A DNA stretch of 64,000 nucleotides, from assembly GCA_951799405.1 (NCBI GenBank), contig OX637338.1, positions 7,812,001 to 7,876,000 on the forward strand, read 5' to 3'. Within the stretch, counting starts at the first letter, position 1. Each line of letters starts with the position of its first letter. The notes below the pieces were generated by a model. The model did not search any database and was not told the DNA's origin. It was given only the letters and a program-made list of their open reading frames with translations. The position numbers and the translations under genes are program-made. Source of the stretch: Agapetus fuscipes. Its lineage: Eukaryota > Arthropoda > Insecta > Trichoptera > Glossosomatidae. Below are positions 53,915-63,117 of this stretch, in pieces.

Positions 53915-55118
53915 GATAATAAATGTAATTGCAAAGTTATACATGCATATTATTCTCTCATCATTTGATAGTGCAGCTTAGCTCTGCACCGCCTAGATAA
54001 TGAGTTCACCGGTAAGTAGACTCATGCAGGTACACAAGACAATCTAATCGTTATAATAAATCCCAAGTGCAGTGCAAATCTATTCTAGAATGATCATTAA
54101 CTCAAATAGAAATTTTAATACGTTTTGCGTTAGCTTATCACAGAGTAGTATACACAAATATAAACTGATTGTAGCATAAAAACACGCGATCTCCCTTGGC
54201 CCAGTAGCCCAGATGTTGGCGGATCGGTTTGGTTCCGCTTTTTGCTGTGGGTAGGTGAGTTCTAGTCTAGGACCCTCGCAGGGTCTGTTTTAATTGATTG
54301 GGTTATCGCATCCTACCAACACGCACGTCGCGCCCATTTTAATTACCTGGATCCCATTCTCGCACAAGCCATGCAACACCAAAAGCTCTCAATTTGATAC
54401 AACAGTAATATTTCTTCGGGATGAAATTACCACAAAGTTTACTGTTAAAAAAGATCGAAACTTGGTTTATAAGCCAAAACTATAGCTTTTTCAAATCTTG
54501 ATTGGCACATTTTCATTCTTATATTTTTTTATGAAGCCTCGTACGGAATACAGATGTATTTCATTTAAAAAGTCACTATTATTATAAAAGTCAAAGGAAA
54601 AAAAACCTGTCAATAATCTAAATTATTGAGTGCCGTGTGAAATAAAATTAGGAAATTCATTTATAAAATTATTAAGTTTTTTATTAAATGTTTAATTCAA
54701 TTATTTAAATATATCCCCTTTTGAAGATGACAGTTTGCCCAATTTACATAATTTTAGCTGTAAAACTAAGTGGAAAGTATTCTAAAAAATAAATAAATAA
54801 AATTAATACATTTTGTCAATCTACTAATATTTTCTATTAACAACGAAAGCTGCATTTCTATAGTTTATTCGATTATAAAAAAAAACGCTTTTATACAATA
54901 TTGATAAAGTTTGAGCACCATATCACAAAATGATAAACAAGAAACGTATCGATTTAATAATGAGTGTTTGTATCATTGCCCATATGGCGCCGATCTTTAT
55001 GCCGCGGTGTTTTTTGTTCCTGTAACGTTTATCTGCCAAGTGGAGAGATCATGTGGTCACCTGCATCTCCGCTGCACCGACACTTCCTCGCACAACAAGT
55101 TTCCAATAACACCTGAGA
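53915..55118. other. unannotated stretch
   Basis: No named repeat; the short frames at 54294-54485 and 54911-55123 are anonymous. Confidence 0.35.
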
Positions 55119-55134
55119 GATGATAAAGCTCATC

Positions 55135-55227
55135 TTCTTCTTCTTCAATGGCCCTACAGCTCATATCTCCGCTTCGCCTTAATTATCCTTCACCCTCAGC
55201 CCCTATTGACAACCGCTGCGGCTTTCC
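55135..55227 (-). mobile_element. 93-bp (GAA)n-tailed LINE end with 16-bp target-site duplication
   Basis: The minus-strand tail GAAGAAGAAGAA lies at 55135-55146. The insert is bounded by exact 16-bp direct repeats GATGATAAAGCTCATC (55119-55134 and 55228-55243). It is severely 5'-truncated. Confidence 0.75.
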
Positions 55228-55344
55228 GATGATAAAGCTCATCGACGGTTAAGAATGGCAGCCCAGTCTAGTCTAGTGTATTTATGAAGGACGGACGGAT
55301 GTAAAAAAAGGAAATTTATGTAAAGGGTAAAGGATATGAATTAA

Positions 55345-55436
55345 CTGAAAGAGGTATGCAAGGATAGGAAAAAATGGAGGCAAATCTGCAGAGGCTCTGG
55401 CCACCCCTAGCGTAATAGTGAGTTACAGTTACAGGA
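55345..55436 (+). pseudogene. RTE-type LINE C-terminus, short fragment
   Basis: EVCKDRKKWRQICRGSGHP then stop (55408-55410) and the tail AGTTACAGTTACAGG, clearly the same family as 27745-28208. Only about 20 codons survive. Confidence 0.75.
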
Positions 55437-55629
55437 CCAAAAGTTTTCGTTGTGTTATCCATGAGTCTTTGTTTTCGTGAAAGTACGAGTATTGGTAAGA
55501 AAACTAAATGTGACTATTCCAGACTTTAACTCACGTATACCCATTTGTACTTAGATACTTTTCTTGTTGTGCCTTTATGAAAATATACAAAATAAGGCTT
55601 CGGTTACAAAATTTGTCTATTCTTATATA

Positions 55630-55870
55630 ATCTAATATAAACCGCAAAGGTATATTAGCATTTAAATTTAATATTAAATGCATGCCCACAAACAGACACG
55701 CGTAAGTTGACGCTTACAAAATGCTGCATGTGTACTTACAAATTAAAACCAAACCTCAAATGAACATAAGCTCTGCAACTTTTACCGAACTTCCCTGAAA
55801 CAGGGGGGTGACATTGTCAAAGTACACCATTTTGTATAGAATGGGTAATCAGCCTCATATTATGTAATTC
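55630..55870 (-). repeat. repeat-S copy
   Basis: Minus-strand near full-length copy: TAATATAAACCGCAAAGG, 'AAATGCTGCATGTGTACTTA', CCCTGAAACAGGGGGGTGAC. Confidence 0.8.
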
Positions 55871-56387
55871 GTTTATAATCAAGCATTTTGAAATTGTATT
55901 TATTAACTTTTAACATTTTTTTAACAACAAGCTAAATGAATGGGAATGAAGTGATAATATCTTTATTTTTAGCATGCGTCTAAAAAGCTGAAAACCAATG
56001 TAGTTATAAATTCGTTTAAACTTCCAGTTGAAGTAGGTTAAAATCAAAAATAAAATCCATCTTTTTACTATTACTTGTACCTGTTGTAATTAATATAAAA
56101 TACCAAAAGACAAAAAAAAATAGAGCACTCATTCATCCTGACCAACCGCAGCAATCATATAATTCATTTCGTTTTCATTTAATTCCCTGAATTGGGGCAT
56201 TTGGCACACGCCCGACTCCGCCGGGGAGCGCTTGGACGCAAAAAAATATCATAACGAACTAAAACAAAGTGGGTCCGCTAGGGCAGCTGTCCTTCTGCCA
56301 TATGCCACGAGCCACAGCACTTACAGCAGTGCTCCCCAACCCTTGGCCTGCGGATCAGTACCGGACCGCACAAGATTATTTCAGTTA
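55871..56387. other. unannotated stretch
   Basis: A mildly GC-richer part at 56200-56350; no feature recognised. Confidence 0.3.
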
Positions 56388-56469
56388 CATTACTTAAGCG
56401 TGTTTGCTTGTGGACATGTATTTGACATGACCTTTGAATGTTTATATAGCTTATCAACTTAGATTATTG
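56388..56469 (+). repeat. repeat-S 3' fragment
   Basis: TTAAGCGTGTTTGCTTGTGG, 'ATGACCTTTGAATG' and TATCAACTTAGATTA. Confidence 0.6.
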
Positions 56470-56587
56470 CTTGGATGGCTCTAAATCTGTAGATTTAGAT
56501 TATTAATCTATAGATTTAGATTATAGATATAGACATATACTCGTAGTTCAAGATAGTTTCTTGATTCTTTCAACATTATTTTAGTGA

Positions 56588-57023
56588 CATATAGTTCTTC
56601 CCTGAAACAGGGGTGACATTGGCATAGTGAACATATTTAACATTATTTAAAGTTTAGACCGGTCCGTAGCTCAGTGGTAAGTGGTAACACTGCGGACTCT
56701 GAATGGGAAGGTTGTGGGTTCGAATCCCGGCGGAGCACAAAAAATATGCCATTTATATTTTTCAAATTTGCTCTTCACTGGGTTGAAAAATTCATAAACC
56801 TTTACCAATGACCGGTCACAAAAGGTCCATCCAGCCTTACAGCAACTGGGTCTTGCTTGAGTATTGGCGTTTTGTAGCGACAACCAAGCTCGTACACCTC
56901 TGCGGCACTACAACAAGTGCCATAGACCCCTAGAGTCTCTAGAATCTTGGGAGTCTCCCGCACAGGATTTCTTTTTAAAAAAAGTATGGGTGGTCATCCG
57001 CATACCAACCTATATGTCAAGGA
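56588..57023 (-). repeat. repeat-S copy split by SINE-P
   Basis: Minus-strand halves at 56588-56645 (TTCCCTGAAACAGGGGTGAC) and 56980-57023 (AGTATGGGTGGTCATCCGCA, ATATGTCAAGGA), with a SINE-P copy between them. So this SINE-P is younger. Confidence 0.7.
56656..56975 (+). mobile_element. SINE-P, tRNA-headed, best promoter
   Basis: Head GGTCCGTAGCTCAGTGGTAA with a duplicated AGTGGTAA, B box GGTTCGAATCCC, body 'ACTGGGTCTTGCTTGAGTAT' and 3' end GGGAGTCTCCCGCACAGGAT. No 5S segment. Both pol III boxes match consensus. Confidence 0.85.
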
Positions 57024-57790
57024 ATACCAACCTACAACATACAAAACAAATTACATTTTTTAAATGAACAATGTTTTCCATTTTCAATATTATTTATCTA
57101 ACTGTATTTTATTTCGAAAGCATGTAAAGTAAAATTATTGAATCAAAACAATACAAACAACGTCTGAACTTCAGCGGGGAAGCGGTAAAATCTTCAACTC
57201 TTGACGGGTTTGTGGCGCTAAAAAGATGAGGAACCACTGTCTTGTACAGTATAGGTACAAGCAGCCACAGTATATGCGCACAACATGTAGAGCAGAGGAT
57301 ACGAGTCGTTCCGCATCACGATTTACGGGATCCTAATTTATTTCATGTCGAATTACTTCAACAATTTAACCGAGAACGCCCGACTCGCCCCTACGCTCCC
57401 GCTATCTGGTTCGTTTCACTACTTTAAAGTTTCGGCCCCATTTGCTTAATGATACTCGCTGACAAACCGCATTTATTTCCTTCTACTTACAATTGATTCG
57501 TAAAGAATCAAAGACGGCGATCTAGGAATCTTTTAAAAATTTGATAAAGTCATCAAAAAAAAGTAATTAATTTTCTCATTATTACCATATAGATATCTCA
57601 TTTTTTAAAACATCCTAGATTACCGGCTTTGATTCTATACGATTAAATTACAAATAGGGAACACCAATCTGTTTTATCAGTTTTGGTTACATTTTTCTTT
57701 ACAGTGTCTTTGGCCAATGTGGATTCAACAGTTCTTCGTATCCTAAAGTTACGCCTCAAAGCAAGAAGTAGAAGAACCTTGTTTTTTTTT
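57024..57790. other. unannotated stretch
   Basis: Nothing recognised. Confidence 0.3.
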
Positions 57791-58040
57791 AATAGAGTTG
57801 TGAAGAGGAATGCCATTCACCAACCTATTCTGCCTGGCCGGAAACAGGTATTAATGTGATCAATTAATAATGCATTATTGTATATTTTAATAAATTATTA
57901 ATTAATAATTACCCCATGAAATATGTTGAACCAGGATCAAAGTTATGGTCAAATGATCTAAGCGGAGATCGACCCAACGTTATTCTATTCCAAATACGCT
58001 AGAAAAATCAGCCACTTGACTCCCCGGCCATAACACCGAT
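57791..58040 (-). repeat. SINE-R copy
   Basis: Minus-strand: GGTGTTATGGCCGGGGAGTC head, B-box-like GGGTCGATCTCCGC, the AT palindrome ATTAATAATGCATTATT, and CCTGGCCGGAAACAGG near the 3' end. Confidence 0.75.
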
Positions 58041-58512
58041 AACACTTTGTGTTGAAATAAAATAAAAGGAAGGGTAAATTCAAAAATAAAAAACTGATCA
58101 AGTTAAGACAGTATTACATACTTTGGCGGTTAAAATTAAAATCATTCACTTTACGTTTTGTGTGTATTCTTCCAATTTTTACTTAAAATTCTACTAGATA
58201 CTAGATATTATCCAATTTTACGTAGAAATTCTCTTCCAATGTGTTTACAATTGCACATGAATACGCATAAGTTTATATGAAAATGGCCCTACTGACTTCA
58301 TTAAATAAAGATACGCTATTTACAAAACACATCTACTGTATCGATTCAGTGTGAGATAAGAAAACAAATGGCCGTATAAATTACAATTGAACCAAGAAAT
58401 TAGTAAGGCGTTTGAAAGTCATGTTTATACGTATAATAAAATTATGCATTTTATTTAACATAGATCCGAGATATGGAGCGGTATCTTCCCACTCCGTTAC
58501 TAGTATAGAGCA

Positions 58513-58655
58513 TTGCGTAAACCCTCTCGACCACGTAAATCGAAAAAATGTATAAAAGCTAAATCACTCCCTAGAAGTGCTGTCGTAAATTCCATACATT
58601 TTAGATATACGCCATTGAGGGGAGTTTATGTAAGTGTTTTATACTCGGGGTACAG
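58513..58655. repeat. MITE-H copy
   Basis: Centre TAAATCACTCCCTAGAAGTG and right terminus TGTTTTATACTCGGGGTACAG. Confidence 0.65.
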
Positions 58656-59011
58656 GACAGGCGCTCGCCGCGGAATCAAGAATCCATTTTGCCTCAATAA
58701 ACATTCTCGATGGACTGTACAAAATACAGTAGAACCTCGATTATCCGAGGCTGCGATTGATAAAATTCACAACTCGCTATTCCTACCCGAAGAGTGCGAG
58801 CCGAAAAAAAATTAGGTTTTCATGATGAAAATATTTTTTACAATGTTACTCATTCGGAAATTTCGTCTGTATTTGAAACTGCTTTAGTTTGTGGAGCAGC
58901 AAAATCATTTTTCTCATTAAGAAAGGGAGGAGTAACTGCCAAAAACAAATTTTCCTGATTATGTAAAAAAAAAACGAGGATTTTTAGTTTCCTTCAATGG
59001 AGGTAAGTGGG

Positions 59012-59190
59012 CTGACCACCCATCCTGTCAAAATTGGTTCACACCCGTTTCAGGAAAAGATGGCAAGGTAAAGTTGCGGATTTTTTGTGCATTTGAGGTT
59101 TGGGTTTTATTTTGTAAGTACACAAACACCATGTATAAACGCAAGCATTAACATAGCTCTCTGAATATTAAATTTAAATATTAGTTGTAC
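59012..59190 (+). repeat. repeat-S copy inside the pogo-like MITE
   Basis: GTGGGCTGACCACCCATCCT, 'CACCCGTTTCAGGAAAAG' and TTGAGGTTTGGGTTTTATTT. Confidence 0.7.
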
Positions 59191-59210
59191 AAATATATTT
59201 GAAATCTAAA

Positions 59211-59338
59211 AAAACTTTAACTGAATTGGTTGGCGTCAGGGACCAACGTACCTGTAAAAATAAATAGGTTTCACTCGCCACATTCGACCCTTTCGGGGAA
59301 AACTCGTAAGAAATTTGCACTAAATGTGTAGCCGAATT
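59211..59338 (+). repeat. SINE-Q 3' half inside the pogo-like MITE
   Basis: ACTTTAACTGAATTGGTTGG, AAAAATAAATAGGTTTCACT and CGACCCTTTCGGGGAAAACT. Confidence 0.7.
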
Positions 59339-60116
59339 AGAAGAGAATTTACGTGAAATTACGTAGCGTAGATTCGAATTTTTATTATCCGAGAAAACCA
59401 CGGTCCACAGTATCTCGGAAAATCGAGGTTCTTCTGTAATATACATCTATTTTAATGCCAGTAAAAGATATTGTGAAGGAGCTAAACCAGTGGACTTGTA
59501 CATAGTAAAGTATAAGCAGTCTTGATTTAGGTGTGGCTTACGTAAGGCCAACTCTGCCCTCTGCTGTTGGACTTCCCCGCCTAGTCCCGGCTGAGATATG
59601 GAGACCGGCACCGTTGACTTGGCATTACTTTTTGACCTCGCATGGTACAGGAAAATGATGACTGTCCAAATTTACGGCGCACTCCAGAAACTACAATGAC
59701 CGGTTTGCTCCATAAAATACCTAAGACACCACTAGACTTGCAGATAGTTTATTTTCAGTGTAATATAATTTTATCGTTTACATTTTAGTTTACAATCGAT
59801 AGAAAATAATTTTAGAAAAATTTCTAAGCTGTGATACGTAATAAGCATAAAGAAATAGAGTCTGCACAAATTTCATTGTCAAAAAAGTTGTGATGTCATA
59901 CGACCGAGTTGGTAACTGATATGTTATTGGTTGTTTAGGAATCTATTTATATAGACCTGAGACTTTGGCCCGGTGAAAAAAAACAAATGCTTTATTAACA
60001 TTCCGAGTCCATCATTGTTGTATGGTGGTAAACTGAATTAAATTAGAATTTTCTAGAAGCATAAACAGTAATCTATTACAAAAAAGTACCTTATCCTCAA
60101 ACAAATTATATTCAGA

Positions 60117-60321
60117 ATGTCGCTGGAATGGTCGAGGAGTAGAGCGTTGGAACTAGCGCTGGTTCGAACCCCGCCTGTGCCGTGTCCTATCGACAATAAT
60201 TTCTACCATGTTTTAACAGATGTCATTGCATGCACACAAACATCCGATTTCGCATGAATACAAACTGGCTAAGCAAAATAAGTAGGTGAATTGCATTCCT
60301 CGTCACGAATCTATTTTTTTA
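60117..60321 (+). repeat. SINE-R copy, plus strand
   Basis: Head CGCTGGAATGGTCGAGGAGT, B box GGTTCGAACCCCGC (consensus), then CATGCACACAAACATC and 3' block AGGTGAATTGCATTCCTCG. The AT palindrome is absent, as at 45133. Confidence 0.7.
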
Positions 60322-60547
60322 AATATGTTTGAAAAATACCTTTTGGAATAGGTAAGTATATAAGTTTATTGGTGTTGTTCACACGCAGAAAACCTATGGC
60401 TCATACGCCGTCTAGAGTGAATTTTCCGTACAAAAATCGATGAACCTTGGATCATCTACACTGTAGATGCAGATACTGTAGATTCTACAGAATACATATT
60501 TTGTGAATAATATTATACGATTTTTGAAATGTTTTAGCGGACACTTT

Positions 60548-60893
60548 GTCAACGACGTTACCATGTTGAAAGCACCGGTTCCCATAGATCACCGAAGTTA
60601 AGCAACATGGACAGTACTTGGATGGGTAACCGCTCAGGTACACCGCGTGTCGTTGGCATCTTGGACCGGTCCGTAGTCCGTAGCGGCAACACTTCGGACT
60701 CGTAAATGGAAGGTTGTGGATTCGGATCCCGGCGGAGCACAAAAAATATACCATTTATATTTCGAATGCGCTCTTCGCTGAGTAGAAAAATTCATAAACC
60801 TTTACCAAAGACCGGTCACTGAAAGGTCCATCCAACCTTACAACAAATGGGTCTTGCTTGAGAATTGGCGCTTTCTACAGCGACGACCAAGCT
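60548..60893 (+). mobile_element. SINE-P with 5S rRNA plus tRNA head, second copy
   Basis: Same order as 21523: a 5S segment (60548-60658), linker ATCTTGGACC, tRNA-like part with a 5-base duplication (GTCCGTAGTCCGTAGCGG), and body to 'GCGACGACCAAGCTCG'. The 5S part has lost about 8 bp between its A and C boxes (AGCAACATGGACAGTACTTG). The last 70 bp of SINE-P are missing, and the LINE 3' end at 60895 follows directly. Confidence 0.85.
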
Positions 60894-60894
60894 C

Positions 60895-61045
60895 GCAGAG
60901 GGCTCTTGAGGTGTGATACACATAAAAACAGCGCTCACTAAACAAATCATCCTAATATTTTTTAGTGTTGATCTGTTAACACAGTGAAAGTCCATTTTTA
61001 TAAATATTTATAAATCATCCTCATATTATTATTATTATTAACTCC
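60895..61045 (+). repeat. CR1/L2-group LINE 3' terminus, interrupted
   Basis: CAGAGGGCTCTTGAGGTGTG, AAAAACAGCGCTCACTAAAC, then a 53-bp insertion (60959-61011), and finally AAATCATCCTCATATTATTA with an ATT-repeat tail. Confidence 0.75.
60959..61011 (+). mobile_element. 53-bp Penelope-like micro-insertion with 15-bp duplication
   Basis: Bounded by AAATCATCCTAATAT (60944-60958) and AAATCATCCTCATAT (61012-61026), one mismatch. The insert is the same sequence as the left end of the foldback at 52671-52725. Confidence 0.75.
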
Positions 61046-61050
61046 ACTTT

Positions 61051-61202
61051 AATTTATAAAAAGTGAAAATAAACTTTGTTTTATTCTACTATGTTTAACA
61101 TAAAACATAGTAGACGTAGTAAACATAGTAGCCATAGTAAACATAGTAAAACATAGTAAACATAGTAGAATAAAACCAAGTTTTTTTCATTTTTTATAAA
61201 TT
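61051..61202. repeat. foldback with CATAGTA tandem array
   Basis: The arms AATTTATAAAAAGTGAAAAT ... TTTTATTCTACTATGTTTA and their diverged complement at 61150-61202 enclose a run of AACATAGTA-type units (about eight occurrences, both strands). Confidence 0.75.
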
Positions 61203-61567
61203 AAATGTTATACGAGTATGAGCCTTTTAATCATGAAATAAATAACACAATAAATCTGTGAGCCACCTGCATTTCCATCCAATAAATTTGCAATCCACAA
61301 ATCACGAACATGGAATATAAAGTTTACTGCATGAAATCTATTCCAACTATTTACAATGCAATATAAATAACTTCTTAACCTCTGGCGAAGCATCAGAACA
61401 AAAGTAAACGAATAAGAAACATAATATAGAAGAAACAAATAAAACGTTTATTTACCTACCTTATGATCTCATACATAACATCTCATTAAAAATATTTGAA
61501 TAGTTGATGTAAAAAGGCATTTAGTACCACAGTGGGCAAACTGAAGAAGAAAGGAAAACGTATTTGA
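61203..61567. other. unannotated AT-rich DNA
   Basis: Nothing recognised. Confidence 0.35.
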
Positions 61568-61706
61568 GATGATGCTGGAGTGATGTTTTCCGGGATCTGT
61601 TGTCGTGGTCTGTGGGAGCTGGAGCTTCTGGAAGTTTTGCCTATGTCTACTCCAGCTCCCACAGATCACGGCAACAGATCCCGGAAAACATCACTCCAGC
61701 ATCATC
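61568..61706. repeat. 57-bp inverted repeat (foldback)
   Basis: The arms 61568-61624 and 61650-61706 are reverse complements with two transition mismatches. The loop is 25 bases. TATTTGAGATG occurs directly at 61561 and again near 61731, outside the palindrome. Confidence 0.92.
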
Positions 61707-61810
61707 AGCCGGCCGTGTATGCCTAAAACTATTTGAGATGGTCTCGAATATTTCTTAAGTTTTTGTGCAAATATCAACACGCCAAGTATTTGAATAAACC
61801 GTTACCAAAC

Positions 61811-61994
61811 CACACATATAATGTTACTTCTTACCGCGTTTTCCGCATTTGGTGAGTGGCACTTATTTGTTTTTAATGGTAAGGGTGCGGCCTTACGCCA
61901 ACCACTTCAGATGAAGAGGGGGTTTCCCAACTCGTGAGGGACCTAGTACTCATTTATGTGAAGGATTAGTAAACTGAAATTAACACCAAAACGA
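61811..61994 (-). repeat. SINE-Q 3' half
   Basis: Minus-strand 3' half: 'TTACGCCAACCACTTCAG' and TTACTTCTTACCGCGTTTTC (plus-strand readings). The tRNA head is absent. Confidence 0.7.
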
Positions 61995-62745
61995 TATATT
62001 CATATCGAATACCAAGATATTTTACTTTCAATTAAATTAAATACGGCCCTGAGCCCCTAAAAATCATTTTGCTCCTTTATAAAAACTGGCAGAAACACTG
62101 CAAGATAGTTTTTGTAAATTAAAGAAAGGGCACTTAACATCACGCGCGGTTAATGACAGTCTGTGACAAAATATACGTCTTGAGAGTTGCATAAAAAAAA
62201 TACTTGTTGATTTTTATATTTTAAAAAAACAGTTTAGTATTTCCATAATTTTTTCAGCTTGACCACTATGGTTCTCAGTCCCTTGTTTGAATCTACCATT
62301 CATTTATACGCTTCAAAAGCTTCATAGCTACATAATATATTTCATGTACATTTTTTTTTAATTTCTACGTATTTAATTTCATTGCATTGCTCAATTATAT
62401 TAGCAGCCGTTACAGATTAAAGATAATCTCGAGGTAGGTTGATAAACGCAAGTGTTTGTTGCTCATAGATATGTCAATATTTGGACCAATTGGTCAGTCA
62501 CGATTATTATTGCAACGAAATAACTTTCCTTTCTCCGTAATGAAGGTTCTCGATAATTATTTTTGTACCACATGAGTGTAACATTGTTACATTATTACAC
62601 CAGCTTCGTCTTTATTTCAAATTTTCAATTATTGTTCCCTGGTATACCTAGATGGCGGTTTCCAATAGAGCTACATACTTTTTAATAGATCTACATACCT
62701 CTAACGGTGCTACACGAATATCAATGAATTTTGGTCCGTTTGGGA
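61995..62745. other. unannotated AT-rich DNA
   Basis: Nothing recognised. Confidence 0.35.
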
Positions 62746-62971
62746 CCGGTCGGTAGTATAGTGGCAACGCTTCGGACTTGTAAATGAAGGTCGTAGGTTC
62801 GAATCCCGGCGGAGCACAAAAAATATAGCCTTTATATTTTCAAATATGCTCTTCACTGGGTTGAAAAATTCATATATCTTCCCCAAAGACCAGTTCCGAA
62901 AGGTCCATTCAGACTTAGAGCAACTGGTCTTGCTTGAGAATTGGCGCTTTGTAGTGACGACCAAGCTCGTG
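62746..62971 (+). repeat. SINE-P, tRNA-headed, 3'-truncated
   Basis: GGTCGGTAGTATAGTGGCAA head, B box GGTTCGAATCCC, body to 'GTGACGACCAAGCTCGT'. It stops where the following SINE-Q begins. Confidence 0.8.
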
Positions 62972-62977
62972 AAAAGT

Positions 62978-63117
62978 CCGGTCGATAACTCAGTTGGTAG
63001 TGGTTGGTGTGAGGTCAGCCCCCCTACTCGTAAAAATAAATAGGTCCCAAATCGCCACATGCAACTCCTTCAGGGATAACGCAGGCAAGAAGTTACACTA
63101 TGAGTGTAGCTTAATTT
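62978..63117 (+). repeat. SINE-Q, internally deleted, abutting SINE-P
   Basis: Begins GGTCGATAACTCAGTTGGTA, then jumps after about 25 bp to GTTGGTGTGAGGTCAGCC and runs to the 3' end (GGGATAACGCAGGCAAGAAG, 'ACACTATGAGTGTAGCTTAA'). The B box is deleted. Confidence 0.7.

Larger units (their letters stand above)
58727..59436. mobile_element. pogo/Tigger-like MITE carrying nested SINEs
   Basis: The termini CAGTAGAACCTCGATTATCC (left) and CAGAAGAACCTCGATTTTCC (right, on minus) are inverted repeats, and both outer flanks are TA (58725-58726, 59437-59438). The CAG start, this TIR text and the TA duplication are typical of pogo/Tigger elements. There is no transposase. About half of the interior is later insertions (59012-59190 and 59211-59338). 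Confidence 0.75.

Noticed and set aside
56656..56740. A functional tRNA gene
   Set aside because: Same reasoning: it is the head of SINE-P, with an A-box duplication and no closing acceptor stem.
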